Position numbers and translations under genes: made by a program | Shown here: positions 26,123 to 35,587 of the stretch, one piece after another | Numbering within the stretch: position 1 is the first letter of the stretch | Layout: the number at the start of each line of letters is the position of its first letter | Notes under the pieces: model-generated | Told to the model about the DNA's origin: nothing | Seen by the model: only the letters and a program-made list of their open reading frames with translations | Database searches by the model: none | Origin: Variovorax sp. OV329 | GTDB taxonomy: Bacteria; Pseudomonadota; Gammaproteobacteria; Burkholderiales; Burkholderiaceae_C | Assembly (NCBI RefSeq): GCF_900114785.1 | Contig: NZ_FOUG01000005.1 | Span: 310,001 to 374,000 of the forward strand | Length of the DNA stretch: 64,000 nt | Reading direction: 5' to 3'

Positions 26123-27307
26123 TCAGAGCGCCAGCGCCAACCGGCCGATGCCCTCTTCGATCTTCTCGACGTTCGCCGTGGCAAAGCTCAGCCGCAGCGT
26201 GGCGACATCCGGCTTCTCCGCAAAGAAGGGCGCGCCCGGCACGAAGGCCACCAGCTTCTCGATGGCACGCTTGGCGAACACGTTGGCGTCGGCGATACGG
26301 CCGCCCGCGCCCGTCAGGCGTGCCCAGAAGAACAGGCCGCCGCCCGGCTGGGTGAACTCGATGGCATCGCCCAGCTCGCGCTGCAGCGCGGCGCCCATGG
26401 CCTTGGCGCGCTGGCCGTAGACCTCGCGCACGTTGGCCAGCGTGGCGGGCATGCGGCCGCTCTTGAGGTATTGCGCGGCCGTGGCCTGGGCGAAGGTGCT
26501 GGTGTGGGCATCGCTGAACTGCTTGCACATCGTCGCCTTGGCCAGCAGCTCGGCCGGCGCGATCATCCAGCCGATGCGCAGGCCCGGGCTCAGAACCTTC
26601 GACAGGCTGCCGCAGTGCACCAGCAGCTCGCGGCTGCCGGGCACCTGCTCGGTCAGGGCCATCAGCGAAGGCGGCGGCGCCTCGCCGAAGTACAGGTCGC
26701 CGTAGGGGTCGTCCTCCACGATCACGGTGTTGTGCTTCACCGCCATCTCCAGCACCTTCTTGCGGCGCTCCAGCGTCAGCGTGGCGCCGCTGGGGTTGCC
26801 GAAGGTGGGAATGAGGTAGACGAACTTGGGCTTGTGCTCGGCGATGAGCTTCTCCAGCTCGTCGGTCTTCACGCCGTTGGCGTCGATGGGCGCACTGATG
26901 AGCTGCGCGCCGTACAGGCGGAAGCACTGGATGGTGGCCAGGAAGGTCGGGCCTTCGACGATGACCTTGTCCCCGGGAGAGATCAGCGTCTTGCCCAGCA
27001 GGTCCAGCGCCTGCTGGCTGCCCGTGGTCACGATCAGGCCGCTGGGGTCCACCGCCACGCCCTTGGCCTTCATGAAGGCCGACAGCTGGGCACGCAGCGG
27101 GTCGTAGCCCTCGGTGGCGCCGTATTGCAGCGCCCCGCCGGGTTCTTCCAGCGCCAGGCGGCTGGCCTCGCGCAGGCCCTCGACGTCGAACATGGCGCTG
27201 TCGGGAAAGCCGCCGGCAAAGCTGATGATGCCGGGCGTGCCCAGCAGCTTGAACAGTTCGCGGATGGCGGAGGTTTCGACGTTGTCGAGGCGGGATGCGA
27301 ATTGCAT
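26123..27307 (-). CDS. PLP-dependent aminotransferase (fold type I, LysN/MocR-like catalytic domain)
   Basis: A 394-residue aminotransferase. The PLP lysine is Lys237 in GSLSKVLSPGLRIGW; other conserved parts are NPSG (171-174), EDDPYGDL (198-205) and the C-terminal Arg in TLRLSFATAN. The sequence IISFAGGFPDS at the N-terminus is typical of 2-aminoadipate transaminase and related enzymes. It lacks the GntR domain of MocR regulators. The amino-acid substrate is not certain. Confidence 0.9.
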   Translation of the reverse strand: MQFASRLDNVETSAIRELFKLLGTPGIISFAGGFPDSAMFDVEGLREASRLALEEPGGALQYGATEGYDPLRAQLSAFMKAKGVAVDPSGLIVTTGSQQALDLLGKTLISPGDKVIVEGPTFLATIQCFRLYGAQLISAPIDANGVKTDELEKLIAEHKPKFVYLIPTFGNPSGATLTLERRKKVLEMAVKHNTVIVEDDPYGDLYFGEAPPPSLMALTEQVPGSRELLVHCGSLSKVLSPGLRIGWMIAPAELLAKATMCKQFSDAHTSTFAQATAAQYLKSGRMPATLANVREVYGQRAKAMGAALQRELGDAIEFTQPGGGLFFWARLTGAGGRIADANVFAKRAIEKLVAFVPGAPFFAEKPDVATLRLSFATANVEKIEEGIGRLALAL

Positions 27308-27430
27308 TTGGCGGTCTCACTGGCTCGGGTTGGCAACCCCCCATTGTCCAACGAAGCGGCGCCTTGGCCGACAGGGTGGGCTATTCGCCGGGCGCTACGA
27401 TGGCCGCCCGCCTTCCTCCCGCTCAGCACC

Positions 27431-27847
27431 ATGAAGCCTCGCATCACCCTCGTCACCCTGGGCGTGGACGACCTGGAGCGCTCCTTGCGCTTCTACCGCG
27501 ACGGCCTGGGCCTGGCCACCGAGGGCATCGTCGGCCAGGAGTTCGAACACGGCGCCGTCGCCTTCTTCCAGCTCGAAGGCGGCCTGAAGCTGGCCCTGTG
27601 GCCGCGCAAGAGCATCGCGCACGACACCGGCCTGCCGCCGAGGCCGGCCAGCCCCACTGCTTTCACGCTGGCACACAACGTCTCGTCCAGGACAGAAGTC
27701 GATGCCCTGATGTCGCAGGCCCGCCAGGCCGGCGCCACCGTCGTCAAGGCGGCGCACGACACCTTCTACGGCGGCTATGCCGGCTACTTCCAGGACCCGG
27801 ACGGGCACGTCTGGGAAATAGCCTTCAACCCGCAATGGACCGGGTGA
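27431..27847 (+). CDS. VOC family (glyoxalase/bleomycin-resistance-like) protein
   Basis: A 138-residue vicinal-oxygen-chelate protein with two beta-alpha-beta-beta-beta modules: TLGVDDLERSLRFYRDGLG at the N-terminus, then GGYAGYFQDPDGHVWEIAFNP at the C-terminus, where Asp-Pro-Asp-Gly-His and Glu are likely metal-site residues. The substrate is unknown. It is divergent from the aminotransferase gene and convergent with tctA (5-bp gap). Confidence 0.85.
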   Translation: MKPRITLVTLGVDDLERSLRFYRDGLGLATEGIVGQEFEHGAVAFFQLEGGLKLALWPRKSIAHDTGLPPRPASPTAFTLAHNVSSRTEVDALMSQARQAGATVVKAAHDTFYGGYAGYFQDPDGHVWEIAFNPQWTG

Positions 27848-27852
27848 GCCGA

Positions 27853-29349
27853 TCAGGCCGCGGCCACGCGCCGGCGGCCCAGTAGCGCCCGCAGGATCGG
27901 TAGGCCCCACACCAGCAGCGTCAACACCGCCAGCCCCGCCGCGATCGGCCGCGAGAAGAAGGCGAGCAGGTTGCCGTCTGACTTGATCATGGAAGTGATG
28001 AAGTTCTCCTCCAGCATGCCGCCCAGCACCACGCCCAGGATGGCCGGCGCGATTGGAAAGCCGTTCTCTTCCAGCACGTACGCCACCAGGCCGGCCACCA
28101 GCATCACGCCGACGTCGAACACCGAGTTGTTGATGGCGAAGGTGCCCACGATGCAGAAGATCAGGATCAGCGGCATCAGCACATTGCGCGGCACCTTCAG
28201 GATGCGCTTGGCCGCCTTGATGCACAGGATGCCCAGCGGCACCATGATGATGTTGGCGATGACGAAGAGCATGAACACCGCGTAGATGTTCTGCGGGTTG
28301 GTGGTGAAAAGCGTGGGCCCCGGGTTCATGTTCTTCATGTAGAGCACGCCGATCACGATGGCCGTGATCGAGTCGCCCGGAATGCCGAACACCAGCGCCG
28401 GAATCCACGCACCCGCCAGCGCGCTGTTGTTGGCCGAGCCCGATTCCACGATGCCTTCGACGTGGCCGGTGCCGAACTTCTCCGGCTCCTTCGAGAACTT
28501 CTTGCTCATGGCGTAGGACATCCAGGCCGCGATGTCCGCGCCCGCACCCGGCAGCGCGCCCACCGCCGTGCCCAGCGCACTGCCGCGCAGGATCTGCACC
28601 GGGTACTTCTTCGCCAGCGCCCACTGGCCGCGCAGCACGCTGCCCACCTTGTCCACCACCACCTCACCCGGCGGCGCCGTGTCGACCACGTAGCGGATGA
28701 CCTCGGAGATGGCGAACATGCCGATCATCATCGGGATCATGCCGATGCCGCCGGTCATCTCGGTGTTGCCGAAGGTGAAGCGCGGAAAGCCCGCCGGGTT
28801 GCCCAGCCCCACGCAGGCCACCAGCAGGCCCAGCATCAGCGTGATGAGCCCCTTGAGCGGCCGGTCGGAAGTGATGAACACCGCGCAGGTCAGGCCCAGC
28901 AGCACCAGCCAGAAATACTCGAAGGAGCTGAAGTTGAGCGCGAATTCCGCCAGCGCCGGCGAGGCCACGATCAGCACCGCCGTGCCGAAGAGCCCGCCCA
29001 CGGCCGAGAACACCAGCCCCGCGCCCAGTGCCAGCTCGGCCTGCCCCTTGCGCGTGAGCGCGAAGGCCTCGTCGGTGTACGCGGCCGAGGCCGGCGTGCC
29101 CGGGATGCGCAGCAGGCAGCCGGGAATGTCGCCGGAGAAGATCGCCATCGCGGTGGCCGTGACCATGGCGGCAATGGCGGGGATCGGCTCCATGAAGAAG
29201 GTGACGGGCACCAGCAGCGCCACCGCCATGGTGGCGGTGAGCCCCGGCACCGCGCCGACGAAAAGGCCGAACAGGGAGGCGAGCACCATCACCAGGATGG
29301 TGTGCGGCTCGAACACCATGGCGAAGGCCTGCATCAGTGCATGGGTCAT
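27853..29349 (-). CDS. tctA: tripartite tricarboxylate transporter, large permease subunit
   Basis: A 498-residue inner-membrane permease with about 11-12 hydrophobic segments. The TctA signature is GAVPGLTATMAVALLVPVTF near the N-terminus and GALPGAGADIAAWMSY in the middle. It couples uptake of a carboxylate to an ion gradient, fed by the periplasmic receptor. It is the last gene of the tctC-tctB-tctA order, 22 bp after tctB. Confidence 0.93.
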   Translation of the reverse strand: MTHALMQAFAMVFEPHTILVMVLASLFGLFVGAVPGLTATMAVALLVPVTFFMEPIPAIAAMVTATAMAIFSGDIPGCLLRIPGTPASAAYTDEAFALTRKGQAELALGAGLVFSAVGGLFGTAVLIVASPALAEFALNFSSFEYFWLVLLGLTCAVFITSDRPLKGLITLMLGLLVACVGLGNPAGFPRFTFGNTEMTGGIGMIPMMIGMFAISEVIRYVVDTAPPGEVVVDKVGSVLRGQWALAKKYPVQILRGSALGTAVGALPGAGADIAAWMSYAMSKKFSKEPEKFGTGHVEGIVESGSANNSALAGAWIPALVFGIPGDSITAIVIGVLYMKNMNPGPTLFTTNPQNIYAVFMLFVIANIIMVPLGILCIKAAKRILKVPRNVLMPLILIFCIVGTFAINNSVFDVGVMLVAGLVAYVLEENGFPIAPAILGVVLGGMLEENFITSMIKSDGNLLAFFSRPIAAGLAVLTLLVWGLPILRALLGRRRVAAA

Positions 29350-29371
29350 CGGTGCTCTTTCTTCGGAAGAC

Positions 29372-29845
29372 CTACCAGGCGATGCCGCCGAGCACGCCCC
29401 AGGGCAGCGGCACGCGCAGCAGCTTGTAGAAGGCGAAGTGGATGACCAGCGCGGCGATCACGGCGATGACCAGCGCACGCAATGGCGGCACGCGCAGCAC
29501 CACCATCAGCACCCACAGCAGCAGCGTGGCGCAGGGCAGGAAGCCGAGGCGCTCGGCCGCCAGCATGTAGAAGACCACGCCGCCCACGATGACCAGCACG
29601 GCTAGCAGGTGCCGAGGCGAGCGCATCCAGGGCGCACCCTGGAACCAGGGCGCCAGCGCCCGGTCGCGCCAGCCGCGCAGCACCAGGGCCGCACCGCCCA
29701 CGCACAGGCCGCAGGCAATCAGCCCCGGAAAGAGCGCCGGGCCCACCTGCTGGCCCGGGATCTTCGGGTAGGCCTGCACCACCACCAGCACGGCAATGCC
29801 CAGCGCCAGCAGCAGGGCGCCGAAGATCGCGTCGTTGAGCTTCAT
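29372..29845 (-). CDS. tctB: tripartite tricarboxylate transporter, small permease subunit
   Basis: A 157-residue membrane protein with four predicted TM helices (about 7-27, 40-58, 80-100, 110-145). The N-terminal DAIFGALLLALGIAVLVV and PGPA-like QVGPALFPGLIA are typical of the TctB family. It works with TctA in one transporter. The stop-to-start gap with the receptor gene upstream is 7 bp. Confidence 0.88.
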   Translation of the reverse strand: MKLNDAIFGALLLALGIAVLVVVQAYPKIPGQQVGPALFPGLIACGLCVGGAALVLRGWRDRALAPWFQGAPWMRSPRHLLAVLVIVGGVVFYMLAAERLGFLPCATLLLWVLMVVLRVPPLRALVIAVIAALVIHFAFYKLLRVPLPWGVLGGIAW

Positions 29846-29852
29846 GCAAGCC

Positions 29853-30848
29853 CTACTTCGCGATGCCCACGGCCTTCATGGTGGCACCCAGTTCGGCGTC
29901 GGACTTGGCCATGAACCTGGCGAACTCGTCCGGCCCCGCGTAGATGACGCCGAAGCCGCGCGATTGCATGAACTCGGTGTAGTCCTTGCTCGCCGCCACC
30001 TTCTGGATGCTGGCGACCAGCTTGTCGCTGGCTTCCTTGGGAATGCCCTTGGGCGCCACGATGCCGCGCCAGGCAGCCATGGTCCAGTCGCTGCCGATGG
30101 CCGACTTCAGCGTAGGCACGTTCGGGTAGAGGGACGCCGGCTTGTCGCTCATCACCGCCAGGCTCTTGACCTTGCCGGCGTCGATCAGCGAGCGCGCCTC
30201 GGGCAGCGACACCGGCGCGATCTCCACGCCGCCGGCCACCATGTCCTGCAACCCCGGCGCCGCGCCGTTGCTGGGCACCCAGGGCACGGCCGCGGGGTCG
30301 ATCTTCTGGTCGCGCAGCAGGCCGGCGATGGCCAGGTGCCAGATGCCGCCCTGCCCCGTGCCCGAGGCCTTGAACTTGCCCGGGTTGGCCTTGACGGCGG
30401 CCAACAGGTCCTGCACGGTCTTGTAGGGCGCATCGGCGCGCACCTGCACGCCGGCCGGGTCGGCGTTGACCAGGCCGATGGGCGCGTACGAAGCACCGGT
30501 CAGCTCGGTCAGGCCCTGCCAGTGCATCATGCCGATCTCCACCGTGGCCATGCCGATGGTGTAGCCGTCGGGCGCGGCTGCGGCAATGGCCGCATGGCCC
30601 ACCACGCCGCTGCCGCCGGTGCGGTTGACCACCGTGACCGGCTGGCCCAGTTCCTTCTCAAGCAGGCTGCCGATGATGCGTGCGGTGGCGTCGGTGCCGC
30701 CGCCGGCGCCCCAGGGCACGATCAGGGTGATGGGCCGGGTCGGGTAGCCCTGCGCCTGGGCGGGCGCCGTGGCCGCCATCAGGGCCATGCCGCCCAGGGC
30801 CGCGCCTGCGACGCGGGACAAGAAAATACGACGTGAGCGCGGGTGCAT
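29853..30848 (-). CDS. tctC: Bug/TctC-family periplasmic solute-binding receptor
   Basis: A 331-residue periplasmic receptor of the tripartite tricarboxylate transporter class. The N-terminus has a twin-arginine-like signal (SRRIFLS) and an Ala-x-Ala site (about APAQA). The mature start YPTRPITLIVPWGAGGGTD is a hallmark of Bug proteins. The ligand, probably a carboxylate, is not evident. ATG 30848 has a strong AGGAGA Shine-Dalgarno sequence; a longer frame to 30887 lacks one. Confidence 0.92.
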   Translation of the reverse strand: MHPRSRRIFLSRVAGAALGGMALMAATAPAQAQGYPTRPITLIVPWGAGGGTDATARIIGSLLEKELGQPVTVVNRTGGSGVVGHAAIAAAAPDGYTIGMATVEIGMMHWQGLTELTGASYAPIGLVNADPAGVQVRADAPYKTVQDLLAAVKANPGKFKASGTGQGGIWHLAIAGLLRDQKIDPAAVPWVPSNGAAPGLQDMVAGGVEIAPVSLPEARSLIDAGKVKSLAVMSDKPASLYPNVPTLKSAIGSDWTMAAWRGIVAPKGIPKEASDKLVASIQKVAASKDYTEFMQSRGFGVIYAGPDEFARFMAKSDAELGATMKAVGIAK

Positions 30849-31007
30849 ACGTGTCTCCTGCCAGAGGTGAAGCGGCGTTTGTCGCACGCATCGCCGGCAC
30901 CGGCACTAGGCCAATCACGTCTTGCGGCCAGGCTTTCAATATGCTTTCGTGAAATCGGTTTCGGCGCGCACACGGCCGTCTGAGCGGCGCTAGCATCGCC
31001 GCCACCC

Positions 31008-31673
31008 ATGAAGAAAGAAAACATCGTCCCCTTCTTCGCCACCCTGCAGGCGGCGAACCCCACGCCCGAAACGGAACTGGAATACGGCACCCCCTTCGAG
31101 CTGCTGGCCGCCGTGCTGCTGTCGGCGCAGGCCACCGACGTGGGCGTCAACAAGGCCACGCGCAAGCTCTTCCCGGTGGCCAACACGCCGCAGGCCATCG
31201 TGGACCTGGGCGAGGAAGGCCTGACGGAGTACATCAAGACCATCGGCCTGTACCGCAGCAAGGCCAAGCACCTCGTGGAAGCCAGCCGCATGCTGGTGGA
31301 ACTGCACGGCGGCGAGGTGCCCCGCAGCCGCGAGGACCTGGAGGCCCTGCCCGGCGTGGGCCGCAAGACCGCCAACGTGGTGCTCAACGTGGCCTTCGGC
31401 GAGCCCACCATCGCGGTGGACACGCACATCTTCCGCGTGAGCAACCGCACCGGCCTGGCGCCCGGCAAGACGCCGCTGGCGGTGGAACTCAAGCTGGAAA
31501 AGCGCGTGCCGCCCGACTACCGGCTGCACGCGCACCACTGGCTGATCCTGCTGGGCCGCTACGTGTGCGTGGCGCGCAAGCCCAAGTGCTACGAATGCGC
31601 GGTGAAGGCCTTCTGCGCCTACAAGCCCAAGACGCCGGCCCCTGCGGGAAGCAAGTTCGTGCGCCAGACCTGA
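31008..31673 (+). CDS. nth: endonuclease III (DNA glycosylase/AP lyase)
   Basis: A 221-residue base-excision repair enzyme for oxidised pyrimidines. The helix-hairpin-helix LPGVGRKTANVV contains catalytic Lys120 and the active-site Asp138 lies in VDTH; the numbering matches E. coli Nth. The [4Fe-4S] loop is C-X6-C-X2-C-X5-C (Cys187, 194, 197, 203). The gene is divergent from the tct operon and convergent with cobC. Confidence 0.96.
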   Translation: MKKENIVPFFATLQAANPTPETELEYGTPFELLAAVLLSAQATDVGVNKATRKLFPVANTPQAIVDLGEEGLTEYIKTIGLYRSKAKHLVEASRMLVELHGGEVPRSREDLEALPGVGRKTANVVLNVAFGEPTIAVDTHIFRVSNRTGLAPGKTPLAVELKLEKRVPPDYRLHAHHWLILLGRYVCVARKPKCYECAVKAFCAYKPKTPAPAGSKFVRQT

Positions 31674-31686
31674 GGCAACCGGGCGC

Positions 31687-32241
31687 TCAGGCCGCCTCGA
31701 TCAGCATCAGCTCGCCCAGCCCGATGGTCCGCACTGGCCACTGGTCCGCGCGATCCACCTTGCGCAGGCCCTGGTGCAGCAGCAGCACCGCACGCATCAC
31801 GCCGGCATGGGTCACCCAGGCGGCGTCCTGCCCGCTGGCCTGCCAGGCGTCGTAGGCGTCGCCCACGCGGCCCATGAAGGCATTGGTACTCTCGCCGCTG
31901 CCGCCAGCGGGGGCGGCCGCGAAGTCCTGCAGCCAGCCGTCGAACTCGGCGCGCGGGATGTCGTTCCACGGCGAGCCCTCCCAGCGGCCGAAGCTCATCT
32001 CGGCGATGCGCGTGTCGAACTGCGCCTTCAGGTCGGGCCGACGGGCCTCCAGCGCAAAAGCCAGTTGGGCGCAGCGCGCCAGCGGCGAGGCGTGGAAGTC
32101 GACGCCCGGCGGCAGTTGCGCGGCGGCGCGCTCGGCAATCTCCTGCATGGCCGGCTCCGAGGCCTTCACGTCCGAAGCGCCATAGCAAAGGCCTTCGGCG
32201 CATTCGACCGGCCCGTGCCGCAGCAGCCAGAGCCGCGTCAT
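31687..32241 (-). CDS. cobC: alpha-ribazole phosphatase (histidine phosphatase family)
   Basis: A 184-residue histidine-phosphatase with the RHG motif (LWLLRHGPVE) and the second His in VTHAGVMRA. In this operon it most likely dephosphorylates alpha-ribazole 5'-phosphate or cobalamin phosphate at the end of nucleotide-loop assembly. It is the last gene of the cobalamin operon; its ATG overlaps the cobS stop as ATGA. Confidence 0.9.
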   Translation of the reverse strand: MTRLWLLRHGPVECAEGLCYGASDVKASEPAMQEIAERAAAQLPPGVDFHASPLARCAQLAFALEARRPDLKAQFDTRIAEMSFGRWEGSPWNDIPRAEFDGWLQDFAAAPAGGSGESTNAFMGRVGDAYDAWQASGQDAAWVTHAGVMRAVLLLHQGLRKVDRADQWPVRTIGLGELMLIEAA

Positions 32242-33032
32242 GAGGGCTGCACCGCCAGCGCCAGGTAGATGGCGATTTCGCACGCCTGCTGCGTGGCGCC
32301 CAGGCAGTCGCCGGTGAAGCCGTCCAGGCGCTGGCGGAAATGGCGGATGAGCCAGGCGGCCACCGCCACCAGCAGCACCCCGGCCGCCAACGCATTGGCC
32401 AGCGGCTGGCTGGCCCACAGCACCCAGGCGGCCGGCAGCGACCAGATGGCGGCGGTGAGCATCGAGCGCGTGCCGATGGCATCGGCCAGCGGCTTGGCCT
32501 TGCCGCCCTCGCCGCCCACGTAAGGAAGGCTGCGGATGACGAAGAGCGGTGCAAAGCGCGACAGCACATGCGCCGCCAGCACTGCCGCCACGGCAGCCAC
32601 CTCGTCCTGCCCTGCCACCGTGGCGAGCAGCGCCACCTTCAGGCCCAGGGCCAGTACCAGGGCGACGGCACCGAAGGCGCCGACGCGCGAGTCCTTCATG
32701 ATCTCCAGCGCCCGGCTTCGCTCGCGCGAGCCGCCCAGGCCGTCGGCCACGTCGGCCAGGCCGTCCTCGTGGAAGGCACCGGTGAGCCACACGGTGGCGA
32801 CCGCGCACAGCAGGGCCGCCGCCAGCGCTCCGGCCTCGCCCGGCAGCAGGTACAGCGCCAGCGCGAACACCGCGCCGCCCACGGCACCGACCACCCAGCC
32901 CACGCCGGGGAAGTGCCCCGCGCTCTCGCGCAGCATGGCCGGCGTGAAGCCCACCCACTGCGCCAGCGCCCCGGTGACCGGGATGCGGGTGAAGAATTGC
33001 AGCGCCAGCAGGAAATGACGCACCGCGTTCAC
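32238..33032 (-). CDS. cobS: adenosylcobinamide-GDP ribazoletransferase (cobalamin synthase)
   Basis: A 264-residue inner-membrane enzyme that joins adenosylcobinamide-GDP and alpha-ribazole (phosphate). The polytopic sequence has FFTRIPV near the N-terminus and the Mg-binding motif HEDGLADVADGLGG. Further down DSRVGAFGA is conserved. The start overlaps the cobT stop as ATGA. Confidence 0.95.
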   Translation of the reverse strand: MNAVRHFLLALQFFTRIPVTGALAQWVGFTPAMLRESAGHFPGVGWVVGAVGGAVFALALYLLPGEAGALAAALLCAVATVWLTGAFHEDGLADVADGLGGSRERSRALEIMKDSRVGAFGAVALVLALGLKVALLATVAGQDEVAAVAAVLAAHVLSRFAPLFVIRSLPYVGGEGGKAKPLADAIGTRSMLTAAIWSLPAAWVLWASQPLANALAAGVLLVAVAAWLIRHFRQRLDGFTGDCLGATQQACEIAIYLALAVQPS

Positions 33033-34099
33033 AGCCCGCCCTCGCCCTTGCGCGAGACGCCGGCCGAATCGAAGCTGGCCATCTCGCGCAGGATGCGCGT
33101 GGCCGATTCGATCAGCGGCCAGGCCAGCACCGCGCCCGAGCCTTCGCCCAGGCGCAGCTCCAGCCGCAGCAGCGGCACCAGCCCGAGCTGGCGCAGCAGC
33201 AGCGAATGGCCCGGCTCGGCCGATTCGTGCGAGGCCACGCAGCGCTGCACGACGTGGGGTTGCAGCGCCTGCGCCACCAGCACGGCGGCGCCGGTGATGA
33301 AGCCGTCGACCACGATCACCCGGCGCTGCAGTGCGGCCTCCAGCACCGCGCCCACCAGCGTTGCGATTTCGAAGCCACCGAAGGCAGCCAGGGCGTCGAG
33401 CGGCGAACGCGCGTCTTCATGGCGCAGGAGCACTTCCTCCAGCACCGCCTGCTTGCGTGCCAGGCCCATGGCGTCCAGCCCCGTGCCCGCGCCCACGCAG
33501 GAGGCCAGCGGAATGGCGCACAGCCGCGACAGCAGCAGCGAAGCCGCCGAGGTGTTGCCGATGCCCATCTCGCCCAGCAGCAGCGCATTGCCCGGCAGGC
33601 CGCGCACGATCTCGCGGCCGTTCTCGATGGCTTGCTCGCACTGTTCGTGGCTCATCGCCGGACCGGCGGATGCATCGGCCGTGCCGGGCGCCACCTTGCG
33701 GATCAGCAGGCCCGGTTGCGGCTCGAAGTCGTGGCGCACGCCGCAGTCCACCACCGTGAGCGCCAGCCCGTGCTGGCGCGCCAGTACGCTCACCGCCGCG
33801 CCGCCCTGCAGGAAGTTGAGCACCATCTGCCAGGTGACGTCGCTGGGATAGGCCGACACGCCGCGCGCCGCCAGCCCATGGTCGCCGGCGCACACCAGCA
33901 CCTGCGGCGATTCCAGGCGCGGCTCGGTGCTGCCCAGCACCTGGCCGATGCGCAGTGCCAGCGCCTCCAGCCGGCCGAGCGCGCCCACCGGCTTGGTCTT
34001 GTTGTCCAGCACGCGCAGGAGTGCGGCCGTGAGCACCGTGTCGTGCAGGTCCGGCACGGCCGGGGTGATCTTCCTGTTGTGGGCAGTCGTAGTTGTCAT
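33029..34099 (-). CDS. cobT: nicotinate-nucleotide--dimethylbenzimidazole phosphoribosyltransferase
   Basis: A 356-residue enzyme that activates the lower ligand base to alpha-ribazole phosphate. Signatures are KPVGALGRLE, VCAGDHGLAARGVSAYP, LLGEMGIGNTSAAS, GAGTGLDAMGL and VDGFITGAAVLVA. The product feeds CobS, whose gene overlaps the stop codon. ATG 34099 overlaps the cobQ stop as ATGA. Confidence 0.96.
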   Translation of the reverse strand: MTTTTAHNRKITPAVPDLHDTVLTAALLRVLDNKTKPVGALGRLEALALRIGQVLGSTEPRLESPQVLVCAGDHGLAARGVSAYPSDVTWQMVLNFLQGGAAVSVLARQHGLALTVVDCGVRHDFEPQPGLLIRKVAPGTADASAGPAMSHEQCEQAIENGREIVRGLPGNALLLGEMGIGNTSAASLLLSRLCAIPLASCVGAGTGLDAMGLARKQAVLEEVLLRHEDARSPLDALAAFGGFEIATLVGAVLEAALQRRVIVVDGFITGAAVLVAQALQPHVVQRCVASHESAEPGHSLLLRQLGLVPLLRLELRLGEGSGAVLAWPLIESATRILREMASFDSAGVSRKGEGGL

Positions 34100-35553
34100 G
34101 CGATCAGGCCTGGCAGGAAGCCGGCCTCGAAATGTCGGTCGATGAAATCGGCAAGGCCCTCGAACACGCTGTCCAGCGTGGGCACGTCGGCGCCAAACAG
34201 TGCCTGCAGCACCCGCGCGTCCTCGAACAGGCCGTGCAGGTAGCAGCCCAGCACGTTGCCCTGCGTGTTGCACCAGCCCAGGCCATCGGCCAGCACGGGC
34301 CGTGCCACATCGCCGGCCGCCGCCAGCGCCGGATGCTGCGCCGTCTGGCCATGGTGGATCTCGTAGCCTTGCACCTCGACGCCGGACAGCGCGGACCACG
34401 GGCCCGGCGGCAGCTCGCCGAAGGCGGCGCTGCGCCGCTGCACCGTCTTGTCGCGCTCGAACACCGTCACCAGCGGCAGCAGGCCCAGTCCCGGTGCGTT
34501 GCCGTCGATGCCGTGCGGATCGATCAGCGCCTCGCCCAGCATCTGAAGGCCGCCGCAGACGCCCAGCACCGCCCCGCCCCGGCCGGCATGCGCGGCGATG
34601 GCACGGTCCAGCCCCTGGGCGCGCAGCCAGGCCAGGTCGGCGCTGGTGGCCTTGGAGCCGGGCAGCACCACCGTGTGTGCGCCTTCCAGTTCGGCCGGAT
34701 GGCGCGCCCAACGCAAGCGGATGCCCGGCAACTTCGCCAGCGGCTGGAATTCGTCGAGGTTGCTGATGCGCGGATAGGCGATGACCGCGACGGTGCGTGC
34801 ATCGCTGCCATGCGCGGGAGCACCGCGCCCCTCGTCGTGGATGCCGTCCTCTTCCGGCAGGCCGTGGCCCCACCACATGGGCAGCGTGGCCACGGTGGGC
34901 ACGCCAGTGAGGCGCGCCAGGTCCTGCGGCGCGGGCGCCAGCAGCGAGGCATCGCCTCGGAACCGGTTGAGCACGAAGCCGCGCAGCAGCGCGCGGTCCT
35001 CGGCCGGCATCAGGGCCCAGGTGCCGTAGAGATGCGCGAAGGCGCCGCCGCGGTCGATGTCGGTCACCAGCAGGCAGCGTGCATCGGCATGGCGCGCGAC
35101 GCGCAGGTTGACGATGTCGGAGGCCATCAGGTTGATCTCGGCCGGCGAGCCCGCGCCTTCGATCACCACCAGGTCGTTGTCGGCGCGCAATTCATCGAGC
35201 GCCTGCGAGATGTGCGGCCACACGTGCTCGCTTCGGCCGCGCCAGGGCATGGCGGTGAGCGCCTCGTCGACCTGGCCGAGCAGCACCACCTGGCTGTGGG
35301 TGTCGCGCTCGGGCTTGAGCAGCACGGGGTTCATGCGCACGTCGGGCACCGCGCGAGCAGCCAGCGCCTGGAAGTACTGGGCGCTGCCGATCTCGCCGCC
35401 CTCCACCACGCGGGCGTTGTTGCTCATGTTCTGCGCCTTGAAGGGCGCCACCTTCAGTCCGCGGCGCGCATACCAGCGGCAAAGGGCCGTGCCCAGCCAG
35501 CTCTTGCCGGCACCGCTGGTGGTGCCCAGGACCATGACGCAGGGGGACTTCAT
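34096..35553 (-). CDS. cobQ: cobyric acid synthase
   Basis: A 485-residue glutamine amidotransferase that amidates adenosylcobyrinic acid a,c-diamide at b, d, e and g. The N-terminal DTBS-like ATPase domain has VLGTTSGAGKSWLGTALCRW; the C-terminal GATase domain has the Cys nucleophile in LGVCGGLQMLGE and His in GYEIHHG and LHGLFED. ATG 35553 (MKSPCVMVLG) is taken as start; a longer frame to 35706 is unconserved and runs into cobD. It is the only junction in the cluster with a gap (34 bp). Confidence 0.95.
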   Translation of the reverse strand: MKSPCVMVLGTTSGAGKSWLGTALCRWYARRGLKVAPFKAQNMSNNARVVEGGEIGSAQYFQALAARAVPDVRMNPVLLKPERDTHSQVVLLGQVDEALTAMPWRGRSEHVWPHISQALDELRADNDLVVIEGAGSPAEINLMASDIVNLRVARHADARCLLVTDIDRGGAFAHLYGTWALMPAEDRALLRGFVLNRFRGDASLLAPAPQDLARLTGVPTVATLPMWWGHGLPEEDGIHDEGRGAPAHGSDARTVAVIAYPRISNLDEFQPLAKLPGIRLRWARHPAELEGAHTVVLPGSKATSADLAWLRAQGLDRAIAAHAGRGGAVLGVCGGLQMLGEALIDPHGIDGNAPGLGLLPLVTVFERDKTVQRRSAAFGELPPGPWSALSGVEVQGYEIHHGQTAQHPALAAAGDVARPVLADGLGWCNTQGNVLGCYLHGLFEDARVLQALFGADVPTLDSVFEGLADFIDRHFEAGFLPGLIA

Positions 35554-35587
35554 CGACGGCAAGTGTGCACGACCGTGCGCTTGATTT